Source: Rhizobium sp. NLR16a | GTDB lineage: Bacteria; Pseudomonadota; Alphaproteobacteria; Rhizobiales; Rhizobiaceae | Reading direction: 5' to 3' | Assembly (NCBI RefSeq): GCF_017948245.1 | Contig: NZ_CP072865.1 | Location: 1,017,501-1,081,500, forward strand | Length of the DNA: 64,000 nucleotides | In this document: positions 31,901 through 39,377 of the stretch, one piece after another | Position numbering within the stretch: position 1 is the first letter of the stretch | Layout: each line of letters starts with the position of its first letter | Notes under the pieces: generated by a model | Database searches by the model: none | What the model was told of the DNA's origin: nothing | Seen by the model: the letters and a program-made list of their open reading frames with translations, nothing else | Position numbers and translations under genes: made by a program

Positions 31901-32113
31901 GCGGAAGCGCGCGTGGCGCTCGGCTGGGTGATCGTCGGCGGCCTCGGTTTCGCCACGTTGGTGACGCTGTTCATCACACCGGTCGCCTATCTCCTGCTTG
32001 CCCGCTTCGCCAAGCCGCATGCGCATGAGGAGGCGCGCCTGCACGAGGAGATGTCGGTCGCGACAAGGCCGCTTGCGGCACCCGGCGAGGAGCAGCTGCA
32101 GGCCGCCGAATAA
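28958..32113 (+). CDS. RND family inner-membrane efflux transporter
   Basis: The 1051-residue proton-driven pump has the usual twelve membrane helices and two large periplasmic loops. Seen: N-terminal FVRRPILALVFNTLMVVAGLAAYVGVEVRELPDVDRPVVTVRT, the TM4 proton relay GLVVDDAIVVLENIVRRRAEG with the Asp-Asp pair, and the C-terminal counterpart GVMAKNGILIVEFANQLRDRGEDVRSSIEKA. The VELPDVD-type start suggests the multidrug/hydrophobe branch (AcrB/MexB/OqxB-like) rather than heavy-metal pumps. The substrate is unknown. A terminator follows at 32134. Confidence 0.95.
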   Translation: MSVTEMPQDRASGKQSFTALFVRRPILALVFNTLMVVAGLAAYVGVEVRELPDVDRPVVTVRTTFDGASPQTIDQELTKVIEGAAARVSGLKSISSTSSFGQSRVTLEFSDAIDLAVAANDVRDAIGRITQNLPDEADAPQIVKADSDSSAIMRLAVTSTKLNMDDLTQLVENEVIDRLASVDGVADVEEYGEQEKVFRVDVDQGALASRGLTIGDMTKALDNAALDVPAGSLKSTTQDIVVRATANLQTPADFSNVMLQDRVRLGDVATVTLGPRDGDTALRSNGKPGIGLGIIRQAQSNTLNISTGIKAAVEQLSKTLPEGTTIAITSDDAVFIQGAIHEVVLALVLAAVIVTAVIYLFLRDWRATLIPAVSMPVALIGTLAAIYIVGFSINILTLLAIVLATGLVVDDAIVVLENIVRRRAEGMGPRAAAVLGTREVFFAVIATTATLAAVFIPLSFLPGQVGGLFREFGFVLAFSVGLSSIVALTLCPMLASRMLTKPMIEDHGALGRFGGALARCYKWALHGCLNAPFVVILVSMIFAGAALIAFSTVKSELTPEEDRSLVMMRLTTPQGSSLEYTRDKMQLVEEYLQPLVDSGDIRNVFSISGQGGSLNSGFMVLTLAPWGERQRTQAEIVGDINQAAAKVPALRGNAISSNSLRIRGAGSGVQMALVGNDHEALTAAAAKLVQALDATGQYDTPRLTNEPSQAQVSVAIDRERASDLGIDISGLSTAIQSLLEGRSVVDVFVDGESYPVLLTSTTRPIDDPTDLENVFMKTSDGKIVPMSVIATMKEGSVAPQLNREQQLASVAITAGLRNGMSLGDAVRQVTELAEPLLPPGARLLPLAEAATLEENSSGMALTFGFAIVIIFLVLAAQFESVLSSVIIMSTVPLGLACAVFALIITGSSLNIYSQIGLVLLVGVMAKNGILIVEFANQLRDRGEDVRSSIEKACALRLRPVMMTMIATILGGVPLVFAHGAGAEARVALGWVIVGGLGFATLVTLFITPVAYLLLARFAKPHAHEEARLHEEMSVATRPLAAPGEEQLQAAE

Positions 32114-32133
32114 GCCTTCCATCCGCATTGAAC

Positions 32134-32167
32134 ACGCCGCCGGATTGCCTTCGGCGGCGTTTCTTAT
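32134..32167 (+). terminator. Rho-independent terminator after the RND operon
   Basis: ACGCCGCCG (32134-32142), a nine-base loop, CGGCGGCGT (32152-32160), then TTTCTTA. The perfect nine-pair stem lies 21 bases past the transporter stop. Confidence 0.88.
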
Positions 32168-32378
32168 GGTGTATGAAGTCTTGCGGAACAAGATAAATTT
32201 CCTCTGAAGATTAGCCGTTTTTTAAGCATAAGCGGCAATGATCGTGGCCAGGAACCGTGGCCTTCTTCGTTTCTTGAAGGCAATGCGCTGGAGACCCAGC
32301 GACCCCGGACATGAGTGTCTGCGTGGAAGGTTCATCCCTGTTCAGTTGCGTTCTGTTGTGTTTTTGGAGTCTAGTTCC

Positions 32379-33377
32379 GTGAGTATTTATCAGCGCGTTT
32401 CCGTTGATGCGGCGCTCTCTGTGCTGCGTGATATCAATCGCAGTATGACGGTCACGCAGAACCACATCACGACAGGCATGCGTGTCGCCAAAGCGGCCGA
32501 CAACGCCGTCTACTGGTCGATCGCCACCACCGCACGCACCGACAACAAGGCCGTTTCGGCGATCCAGGACGCGCTCGGTATGGCGGCTGCGACGATGGGC
32601 ACGGCCTATACCGGTGTGCAGAATGTCATCGACGTCGTCTCCGAGATCAAGGCCAAGCTTGTCGCCGCCACCGAGAACGGGGTCGACAAGAACAAGATCA
32701 ACGAAGAACTCAAACAGTTGCAGGAGCAGCTGCGCAGCGTTTCGGAATCGGCGACCTTCAACAGCGATAACTGGGTGATCCTCAATAATGATGCGACGCC
32801 CACGCAGCCGCGCCAGATTCCGGCGTCCTTCATTCGCAATGCCGACGGCACGGTCTCTGTGGGCATGCTGAGCTACCATATCGACAATACGCCTGTCGGG
32901 GCCACAACCTCAAAGGATGCGCGCTACCTGATCGACGACCGGGCCACCGGTTCGGGCGAATACGGCGTGCTGACCTCGGCCTATTTCGCCACCGAGCTCG
33001 GGACCGCGCAGAACTACGTGCTGATAACCAGCAAAAACGGGACCACAGCAGGGCAGGTCGTCATTTCGCTATCGGCAAACACGACGAAAGGGCAGGTCGA
33101 CGAAATGATCAGCGTCGTCGATGCCGCGCTGACGCAGCTGACGACGGTCGGATCTGCCTTCGGCGCGCTGGAAAAACGCATTGAGCTGCAGAACGACTTC
33201 GCCACGCAGCTGCACGACAACGTCACCGCCGGAATCGGCCGGCTCGTCGATGCCGATATGGAGGAGGAGTCGAGCAGGCTCAGGGCGCTGCAGACGCAGC
33301 AGCAGCTCGGTCTGCAATCGCTGAACATCGCTAATGCGACCTACGATACGGTCAGGCAGCTGTTCCAGAATTTCTAA
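32379..33377 (+). CDS. Flagellin
   Basis: The 332-residue protein has flagellin N- and C-terminal coiled-coil domains: AALSVLRDINRSMTVTQNHITTGMRVAKAADNAVYWSIATT at the start and LVDADMEEESSRLRALQTQQQLGLQSLNIANATYDTVRQLF at the end. The middle 150 residues are variable. It starts with VSIYQRVSVD instead of the usual MTSINTN. The GTG at 32379 has TGGAG nine bases upstream; the frame to 32238 is noncoding leader. No other flagellar gene is near. R. leguminosarum is known to carry several flagellin genes, some outside the main cluster; I do not assign which one this is. Confidence 0.94.
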   Translation: MSIYQRVSVDAALSVLRDINRSMTVTQNHITTGMRVAKAADNAVYWSIATTARTDNKAVSAIQDALGMAAATMGTAYTGVQNVIDVVSEIKAKLVAATENGVDKNKINEELKQLQEQLRSVSESATFNSDNWVILNNDATPTQPRQIPASFIRNADGTVSVGMLSYHIDNTPVGATTSKDARYLIDDRATGSGEYGVLTSAYFATELGTAQNYVLITSKNGTTAGQVVISLSANTTKGQVDEMISVVDAALTQLTTVGSAFGALEKRIELQNDFATQLHDNVTAGIGRLVDADMEEESSRLRALQTQQQLGLQSLNIANATYDTVRQLFQNF

Positions 33378-33477
33378 AGGTTGATCATCCAGCTAACCGC
33401 TCTCGTGGTTCGAGGCGGCCCCTTGGGCCTCCGCACCATGAGGGCTGATTGTTGTGCTCTTCACTGCGTCTTGCGTT

Positions 33478-33560
33478 GGCAAGCCGCGACTCCGACCTCA
33501 TCCTGAGGTGCCTCACAGGGGCCTCGAAGGGCGGGGCCGGCCACTGGCGTTCCGCGCGAT
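33478..33560. repeat. Short intergenic repeat-like sequence
   Basis: Contains CTCATCCTGAGGTGCCTCA, a short palindrome, followed by CCTCGAAGGGCGGGGCCG. This block is familiar from many alphaproteobacterial intergenic regions, from memory. The whole 358-base gap between the flagellin and the lipoprotein (33378-33735) otherwise shows no gene. Confidence 0.4.
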
Positions 33561-33735
33561 ATCAGATGCAGCCTAGCGCCCCACCTATTGATAAAAACTG
33601 GTGATATCAGCGCATTGCTGCAACATGGCTGCTGTTTCGGCGCCTGAAATTCCCCTATCAAGGGAACATCTTCATTTTCTTGCCGTAATCCTTGCCATTT
33701 GCTCGCATCAGTTTTGAACGGAGACCGTCCTGTCC

Positions 33736-34401
33736 ATGATCAAGAAATTCATACTTCTGGCTGTCGCAGCAAGCTATCTCAGCGCCTGCACGACGACCGA
33801 TCCCTATACTGGTGAGCAGAAAGTTTCCAATACCGCGGGCGGTGCTGCGCTCGGCGCGCTCGGTGGCGCTCTCGTCGGTGTGGCCGTCGGCGGCGGCGGA
33901 CATGGCAAGCGCAACGCAGCGCTGATCGGCGCCGGTATCGGCGCGCTGGCCGGCGGCGCGATCGGCAACTACATGGACCAGCAGGAAGCCGAGCTTCGCG
34001 CCCAGCTCGAAGGTACCGGCATCTCCGTCACCCGCCAGGGCGACAACATCATCCTCAACATGCCCTCGAACATCACTTTCGACGTCGACCAGGATGCCGT
34101 GAAACCGGGCTTCTATCCGACGCTGAATTCGGTGGCGATCGTGCTGCGCAAGTTCAACCGCACGCTGATTGACGTCAACGGCCATACGGATTCGACCGGC
34201 AGCTTGCAGCATAACCAGGACCTGTCGCAGCGCCGCGCGCTTTCGGTTGCCGATTATCTCGGCGGCCAAGGTATCGACCAGCGCCGCGTCTCCGCCGTCG
34301 GTTTCGGCCCGTCCCAACCCGTCGCCTCCAACGCGAGCGAAGCTGGACGTGCCCAGAACCGCCGCGTCGAAATCCAGATCGCGCCGATCACGCAGGGCTG
34401 A
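33736..34401 (+). CDS. OmpA family lipoprotein with glycine zipper
   Basis: The 221-residue protein has a lipoprotein signal peptide with lipobox LSAC at 15-18, so it is lipid-anchored at C18. It then has glycine-zipper segments (GGAALGALGGALVGVAVGGGG and LIGAGIGALAGGAIGNYMDQQ) and a C-terminal OmpA peptidoglycan-binding domain (ITFDVDQDAVKPGFYPTLNSVAIVLRKF, then DVNGHTDSTGSLQHNQDLSQRRALSVADYL and NRRVEIQIAP). It probably links the outer membrane to peptidoglycan (like YiaD). A strong terminator follows 22 bases after the stop. Confidence 0.95.
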   Translation: MIKKFILLAVAASYLSACTTTDPYTGEQKVSNTAGGAALGALGGALVGVAVGGGGHGKRNAALIGAGIGALAGGAIGNYMDQQEAELRAQLEGTGISVTRQGDNIILNMPSNITFDVDQDAVKPGFYPTLNSVAIVLRKFNRTLIDVNGHTDSTGSLQHNQDLSQRRALSVADYLGGQGIDQRRVSAVGFGPSQPVASNASEAGRAQNRRVEIQIAPITQG

Positions 34402-34422
34402 GCAGGCGCTCTTTCAGACAAC

Positions 34423-34455
34423 AGAGGCCGAGCTCGCGCTCGGCCTCTTTCGTTT
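34423..34455 (+). terminator. Rho-independent terminator after the OmpA-type lipoprotein gene
   Basis: AGAGGCCGAGC (34423-34433), loop TCGC, GCTCGGCCTCT (34438-34448), then TTCGTTT. An eleven-pair perfect stem, immediately before the convergent DUF2000 gene end at 34468. Confidence 0.9.
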
Positions 34456-34467
34456 CCGCTGATCGCA

Positions 34468-34875
34468 TCAATGCTGCATCGTCGCGCCTTTGGTGATCTT
34501 GTCGACGATCTTCTTGTCGGCTCTGATCGCGATGCCGACGACATTGGCGTCGTCAGGGGCAAACTCGGCAAAGACGGCGCGGTTGGCGGCGTCGTGGCCG
34601 GTGGCAAACATCTCCTCGATGAAGATGGAGGAGGTTACCTCACGTTCCAGCGCGCGGCGGTGGATGGTCGATATCGTCGCTTCGTCGGCGGAAAGCACGA
34701 TGATTGGCTGGATCGATAGCGGATTGTAGAGATTGCCGGCGCGGTCCTTGTAGGGCTCGCCGATGATCTCAGGATATTGTCCGACGATGCCTGTCGACAA
34801 GAAGGCTGTGACGTTCAGCTTCTGCCAGCCAGCAAGATTGTTTCGCAGGACGATCGCAATTTTGGTATCAAACAT
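34468..34875 (-). CDS. DUF2000 family protein
   Basis: The 135-residue cytosolic protein shows the DUF2000 pattern: MFDTKIAIVLRNNLAGWQKLNVTAFLSTGIVG at the start, then PIIVLSADEATISTIHRRAL and VGIAIRADKKIVDKITKGA. Structures of this family resemble peptidyl-tRNA hydrolase-like folds, but the function is unknown. A start at 34890 is possible, but the ATG at 34875 has a purine-rich AGAGAGA upstream and matches family N-termini. It diverges from the AraC regulator with only about 32 bases between starts, suggesting that the regulator controls it. Confidence 0.85.
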   Translation of the reverse strand: MFDTKIAIVLRNNLAGWQKLNVTAFLSTGIVGQYPEIIGEPYKDRAGNLYNPLSIQPIIVLSADEATISTIHRRALEREVTSSIFIEEMFATGHDAANRAVFAEFAPDDANVVGIAIRADKKIVDKITKGATMQH

Positions 34876-34907
34876 TCCAGTCTCTCTCATCAGGGTATCG
34901 AAACGCG

Positions 34908-35822
34908 TTGAGCCAGGATCTAACGCCGCAGGTCTTCGAGGGTCTTGAACGTTTGTGCGAGCCGCAGGTGGGCAGCGGCATGCTGGCCGTGCCCGCCGGC
35001 AGCGGCATCCTGACTGCGCCCGCCTTTCCCGGCATCGAGCGTATCGAGGCGCAGTTTTCCGGCAACGTCTTCGAGCCGCATCGGCACGATACCTATGCGC
35101 TTGGTGTCACGCTGCACGGCGTTCAGACTTTCACATATCGCGGCGAGCGGCGCTTCAGCCTGCCGGGGCAGGTGATCGTGCTGCATCCCGACGAGGAGCA
35201 TGACGGCGGCGCGGCGACCGAGGCCGGGCTGCATTACCGCATGCTCTACCTGGAGCCTTCGCTGCTGATGGAATGCCTTGAGGTGGAGAAGGTCGGGCTT
35301 CCCTTCGTCGAGCAGCCCGTGACTGCCGATAGTGCGCTGGCGAAGGTGCTTCTGGGAGCGCTCGGCGCACTCGATCGGGAGCTGGACGAGCTTTTCGTCG
35401 ACGATTTCGTCAGCCGCGTCGCCGGTGGCTTGTTACGGCATTCGCAGGTGCGCCGCCGGCCACTGGGCACGGTCGCCTGGCGGCAGGTGCGGGCAGCACG
35501 CGATTATCTGGAGGCACATGCGCTCAGGCCGGTGCGCTCGGACGAACTGGAGAAGATTACCGGCCTCGACCGCTTCACGCTGTCACGGCATTTCCGCACG
35601 GCCTTTGCCACCAGCCCGCACCGTTACTTGCTGATGCGGCGCCTGCAGCAGGCGAGGGCGCTGATGGGTGCCGGCGAGGGTTTTGCCGATGTGGCGGCCG
35701 CGACGGGTTTTGCCGACCAGGCGCATTTCAATCGCCATTTCAAGAAGGCGTACGGCGTCACTCCCGGCCAGTGGGTCAGTCTCAGACGGGATTTTCCGCA
35801 AGGCCGGAACGGCGCGCGATGA
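34908..35822 (+). CDS. AraC family transcriptional regulator
   Basis: Up to 304 residues: an N-terminal cupin-like sensor domain (EAQFSGNVFEPHRHDTYALGVTLHGVQTFTYRGERRFSLPGQVIVLHPDEEHDGG) and a C-terminal double helix-turn-helix (VRSDELEKITGLDRFTLSRHFRTAF and GFADVAAATGFADQAHFNRHFKKAYGVTPGQW). The TTG at 34908 is the most upstream start; an ATG at 34980 (MLAVPAGSG) is an alternative that would widen the divergent spacer to DUF2000. The 3' end overlaps the convergent AbrB-type transporter gene by 41 bases. Confidence 0.92.
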   Translation: MSQDLTPQVFEGLERLCEPQVGSGMLAVPAGSGILTAPAFPGIERIEAQFSGNVFEPHRHDTYALGVTLHGVQTFTYRGERRFSLPGQVIVLHPDEEHDGGAATEAGLHYRMLYLEPSLLMECLEVEKVGLPFVEQPVTADSALAKVLLGALGALDRELDELFVDDFVSRVAGGLLRHSQVRRRPLGTVAWRQVRAARDYLEAHALRPVRSDELEKITGLDRFTLSRHFRTAFATSPHRYLLMRRLQQARALMGAGEGFADVAAATGFADQAHFNRHFKKAYGVTPGQWVSLRRDFPQGRNGAR

Positions 35823-36876
35823 AGCGGGCGAGCGCCGGCCCGATCAGCAGAATGACCAAGAAACGGCCGGTCTGCATCGCCATCACGAAGGGCACGTCGA
35901 CATCGCTTGATGCGGCGATAATGGCGACGGAATCGGCTCCGCCGGGGCTGGTGGCGAGATAGGCGGTCAGCGGATCGATGCCGGCGAAGACGTGCAGTGC
36001 CGCTGCCATGCAGCCGCAGAGCGCCATCAGCAGCACGATGCAGGCGGCGACCCGCGGCAGGGCGCGCGCCACGTGGCTGATGATCGAGCGGGTGAAACGC
36101 AGGCCGATGCTCCAGCCGACGAGCGCATAGGCCGTGGCGAGCAGCCACATCGGCAGCTCGATCTTCAGCAGGCCGATGCCTTGCAGGAAGGCGCCGAGAA
36201 AGAGCGGAACGATGATCATGCCGCCCTGGATGCGCAGGCGGCGTACGGCATAGGTGCAAAAGCCGGCAAAGGCGAGCGTCGCCGCAAGGGCCGGCCAGTC
36301 GACTGCGGGAAAGAGGACGAGCGGCGGCGGCTCGCCACCGTCGGCCGCCACCCAGAGGCGCGAAATCGCCGAAGCGCCGACGGCGACGAAGACGACGCGC
36401 AGATACTGCATGAAGGCGACGAGGCGGGCATCGGCGCCATAGGCTTCCGACATGATGACCATGGCGGAGGCAGCGCCCGGCGACGAGCCCCAGACGGCCG
36501 TTGTGCCCGGCAGCACCTGCCAGCGCGTCAACAGCCAGCCGAGACCGGTGGCGATGGCGATCACCGAGAAGACGAACAGCAGGAAGAGCGGCGCTTCCTT
36601 CGCCATGGCGCCGAGAATATCAGGGGTGATGGTGCGCGCCATCATCAGACCGACAAGGACCTGACCGAACTGCAGCGGCTGAAGCGGCACGCGAAGCTTT
36701 CCCTTGCCGACGGTCAGCGCCAGCACGATGGCGGCAACCATCGGTCCGATCAGCAGCGAGGCGGGCAGGGCGAAGAGTTCGAGAAAGACGGTGAAGGCCG
36801 TGGAAAGCGTGAGCAGCAGCGCCCATTTCGGCAGGCCGGCATCCCGCATCAGGCGGCGTGCGTGGCTGAGTGGCAT
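35782..36876 (-). CDS. AbrB family (putative ammonia monooxygenase-like) membrane protein
   Basis: The 364-residue polytopic protein has about ten hydrophobic segments with an internal duplication. Typical family features: LPASLLIGPMVAAIVLAL, the conserved WGSSPGAASAMVIMSEAYGADARLVAFMQYLRV and its counterpart LATSPGGADSVAIIAASSDVDVPFVMAMQTGRF. These SPG(A)A/GGAD repeats define the AbrB/AmoA-misnamed family, of uncertain transport function. The frame extends to 37014 but the family start is the ATG at 36876. Its gene end is inside the 3' end of the AraC gene. Confidence 0.9.
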   Translation of the reverse strand: MPLSHARRLMRDAGLPKWALLLTLSTAFTVFLELFALPASLLIGPMVAAIVLALTVGKGKLRVPLQPLQFGQVLVGLMMARTITPDILGAMAKEAPLFLLFVFSVIAIATGLGWLLTRWQVLPGTTAVWGSSPGAASAMVIMSEAYGADARLVAFMQYLRVVFVAVGASAISRLWVAADGGEPPPLVLFPAVDWPALAATLAFAGFCTYAVRRLRIQGGMIIVPLFLGAFLQGIGLLKIELPMWLLATAYALVGWSIGLRFTRSIISHVARALPRVAACIVLLMALCGCMAAALHVFAGIDPLTAYLATSPGGADSVAIIAASSDVDVPFVMAMQTGRFLVILLIGPALARFIARRSGLAENPV

Positions 36877-37089
36877 GAATCCCCGTATGTTTCCCGGCCG
36901 GTGCCAAGTCCTGAGGGCTGAAGATGGGAGGAAGCTCCGGCATGACGAAGAGAGGCCGGCTGAAGGGCCGGTCGGCGCGGCCTCGGTATAGGCGGCTGCC
37001 TCGAGTGCGGTCAATTACGAAATCTGGCTTCCGGCCGATCTGCCATGCGAACTTGACTCAAGCCGCCGCATCAAGTCCTTGTTATCTCA

Positions 37090-37992
37090 TCAGAGACGCA
37101 CATGTTCGACGAGGAAATCGAGCAGCGCGCGCACGCGCGCCGGCAGCGGCCCGCCCTGGCCCATATAGACGGCATAGAATTCCTCGATATCGCCGGGATT
37201 GGCCGCTTCCAGCACCGGCACCAGCCGGCCGGCTTCGATATCGGCGCGCACCGTGAACGCGGCCAGTCGTGCAAGGCCTGCGCCGGCAAGTGCCAGATGG
37301 CGCATGGCTTCGCCGTCGGCGACCTGCACGCCGGGCGTGATCGGCACCGACACGGTTTCGCTGTCCTCGCGCAGCGGCCAGCCCTCTACGGCGCGGGCGT
37401 AGGAAAATCCGATCCGGCAATGACGGCTGAGATCGGCGACGCTGCGCGGTTCGCCATGCCGCCTGAGATAATCGGGTGAAGCGACGATGAGCTTGCCGGT
37501 GGCGCCGAGCTTGCGGGCGATCAGGCTGGAGTTCTTCAAGGGGCCGGTGCGGATCGCAACATCGGCGCGTTCTTCCATCAGATCGACCACCTTATCGGTG
37601 TGGGCGATATCGAGCGTCACGACGGGATGAAGCGCCAGGAAGGCGGGCACGAGCGGGGCCAGCACATGATTGCCGAAGGAGCCGCTGGTGTTGATGCGGA
37701 TGCGGCCCGAGGCCTGTTCGCCTGAGGAAGCCTGGCGTTCGGCCTCGGCGATATCGGCAAGAATGGCGATGCTGCGCTCATAGAAGGCGCAGCCCTCAGG
37801 CGTCAGTTGCAGCTTGCGGGTCGAGCGGTTAACGAGGCGGGCGCCGAGGCGCGCCTCCAGCCGGGCGACGAGCTTGCTCACGGCCGACGGCGTCATGCGC
37901 CGCGCGGTGGCGGCTGCTGAAAAGCCGCCGCGCTCGACAACGCTGACGAAGACTTCCATCTCGCCGGAGCGGTTGATGTCCTGACGGCTCAT
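37090..37992 (-). CDS. LysR family transcriptional regulator
   Basis: The 300-residue regulator has an N-terminal winged helix-turn-helix (MEVFVSVVERGGFSAAATARRMTPSAVSKLVARLEARLGARLVNRSTRKLQLTPEG) and a LysR substrate domain (RIRINTSGSFGNHVLAPLVPAFLALHPVVTLDI). It diverges from the aldo-keto reductase gene, with 92 bases between starts, the usual LysR arrangement for controlling the neighbour. The AbrB-type gene lies 213 bases downstream on the same strand. The inducer is unknown. Confidence 0.95.
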   Translation of the reverse strand: MSRQDINRSGEMEVFVSVVERGGFSAAATARRMTPSAVSKLVARLEARLGARLVNRSTRKLQLTPEGCAFYERSIAILADIAEAERQASSGEQASGRIRINTSGSFGNHVLAPLVPAFLALHPVVTLDIAHTDKVVDLMEERADVAIRTGPLKNSSLIARKLGATGKLIVASPDYLRRHGEPRSVADLSRHCRIGFSYARAVEGWPLREDSETVSVPITPGVQVADGEAMRHLALAGAGLARLAAFTVRADIEAGRLVPVLEAANPGDIEEFYAVYMGQGGPLPARVRALLDFLVEHVRL

Positions 37993-38084
37993 GATGAATT
38001 CAAGTCACAGATGATGTTCTATCAGGCAATCTATATCAATGGAGAGGCTGGGTCTATCTCAGAGGAAACAAAGGAGACAGATGG

Positions 38085-39119
38085 ATGGAGTACAGAAAAC
38101 TCGGGGCCTCCGGGCTCAGGGTGCCGGTTTTGAGCTTCGGCGCGGGTACGTTCGGCGGCAGCGGCCCACTGTTCGGCGCCTGGGGCAATACCGGTGCCGA
38201 AGAGGCCCGGCGGCTCGTCGACATCTGCCTCGAAGCCGGCGTCAATCTTTTCGACACGGCTGACGTCTATTCGGTCGGCGCTTCCGAGGAAGTGCTCGGC
38301 CAGGCGATCCGCGGCTGGCGGGACGCCGTGCTGATCTCGACCAAGACCGCGCTGCCGATGGGCGAGGGGCGGCAGGACTGGGGCACCTCGCGGGCACGGC
38401 TGATCCGGGCGACCGAGGATGCGCTGCGCCGGCTTGGCACCGACTATATCGACCTCTTGCAGCTTCACGCCTTCGATGCCTCGACGCCGATCGAGGAGGT
38501 GCTGTCGACGCTCGACGGCCTCGTCGCCGCAGGCAAGATCCGTTATGTCGGCGTCTCGAACTTTTCCGGCTGGGAGTTGATGAAGTCGCTGGCCGCGGCC
38601 GAGCGTCAAGGCTATCCGCGTTATATCGCCCATCAGGTCTATTATTCGTTGGCGGGCCGCGACTATGAATGGGAACTGATGCCGCTCGGCGCGGACCAGG
38701 GCGTCGGCGCTCTCGTCTGGAGCCCGCTCGCCTGGGGGCGGCTTACCGGCAAGATCCGCCGTGGCGAGCCGCTGCCGGCCGCAAGCCGCCTGCACGAGAC
38801 GGCTCAATACGGCCCACCTGTCGATGATGAGAGGCTGTTCGACATCATCGCGGTGCTCGATTCGATCGCAGCGGAGACCGGCAAGACAGTACCGCAGATC
38901 GCGATAAACTGGCTGCTCGGCCGGCCGACAGTATCGAGCGTCATCATTGGCGCCCGGAACGAAGATCAGCTCAGGCAGAACCTTGCCGCGGCCGGCTGGA
39001 GCCTGTCGAAGAATCAGATTGAAAGACTCGACGAGGTCAGCGCGGTGACTGCACCTTATCCTTATTTCCCCTATCGACGGCAGCAGGGCTTTGCGCTCCT
39101 CAATCCACCGATCGTCTGA
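38085..39119 (+). CDS. Aldo/keto reductase (Kvbeta/AKR-like)
   Basis: The 344-residue TIM-barrel NADPH-dependent reductase has the catalytic tetrad D57, Y62 (LFDTADVYSVGASEEVLG), K87 (LISTKTALPMG) and H128 (DLLQLHAFDA). The C-terminal cofactor region shows SSVIIGARNEDQLRQNLAA. AAAGGAGACAG precedes the ATG at 38085. The substrate is unknown; control by the divergent LysR gene is likely. Confidence 0.94.
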   Translation: MEYRKLGASGLRVPVLSFGAGTFGGSGPLFGAWGNTGAEEARRLVDICLEAGVNLFDTADVYSVGASEEVLGQAIRGWRDAVLISTKTALPMGEGRQDWGTSRARLIRATEDALRRLGTDYIDLLQLHAFDASTPIEEVLSTLDGLVAAGKIRYVGVSNFSGWELMKSLAAAERQGYPRYIAHQVYYSLAGRDYEWELMPLGADQGVGALVWSPLAWGRLTGKIRRGEPLPAASRLHETAQYGPPVDDERLFDIIAVLDSIAAETGKTVPQIAINWLLGRPTVSSVIIGARNEDQLRQNLAAAGWSLSKNQIERLDEVSAVTAPYPYFPYRRQQGFALLNPPIV

Positions 39120-39286
39120 GGCGGCCGGGGCCTGTCCATAGCCCCTGGTCTCCAACAAAAGAGGAGTGAAATCTTTTCCCAATCAGAACTGGACAGCCGC
39201 GTTGACTTGCCCCATACCCAGCCTGCTGCATATCTCCTTAAACTCGGAATCGATGTGAGGCGAATTACGCAGCAATTTTAAAGTTG

Positions 39287-39327
39287 TACAGCGTCCTTGT
39301 GCGTCTGAGCAGGCGCACGGCGCTGTA
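39287..39327. repeat. Imperfect inverted repeat of rhizobial intergenic type
   Basis: TACAGCG-TCCTT-GTGCGTC-TGAGCA-GGCGCAC-GG-CGCTGTA: nested arms TACAGCG/CGCTGTA and GTGCGTC/GGCGCAC (one G-U). It is preceded by GCAGCAATTTTAAAGTTG. Blocks of this kind occur in many rhizobial intergenic regions, from memory. It sits 50 bases before the flavoprotein gene and could also be a regulatory hairpin. Confidence 0.45.
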
Positions 39328-39377
39328 GTTTCCGGGACGCGGTCTCGTCTACGCGGAATGGCAGGGAGATCAAAGGG

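Noticed and set aside
37993..38084. Possible regulatory RNA between the LysR and aldo-keto reductase genes
   Set aside because: Only a normal-length divergent promoter region; no hairpin or conserved block seen.
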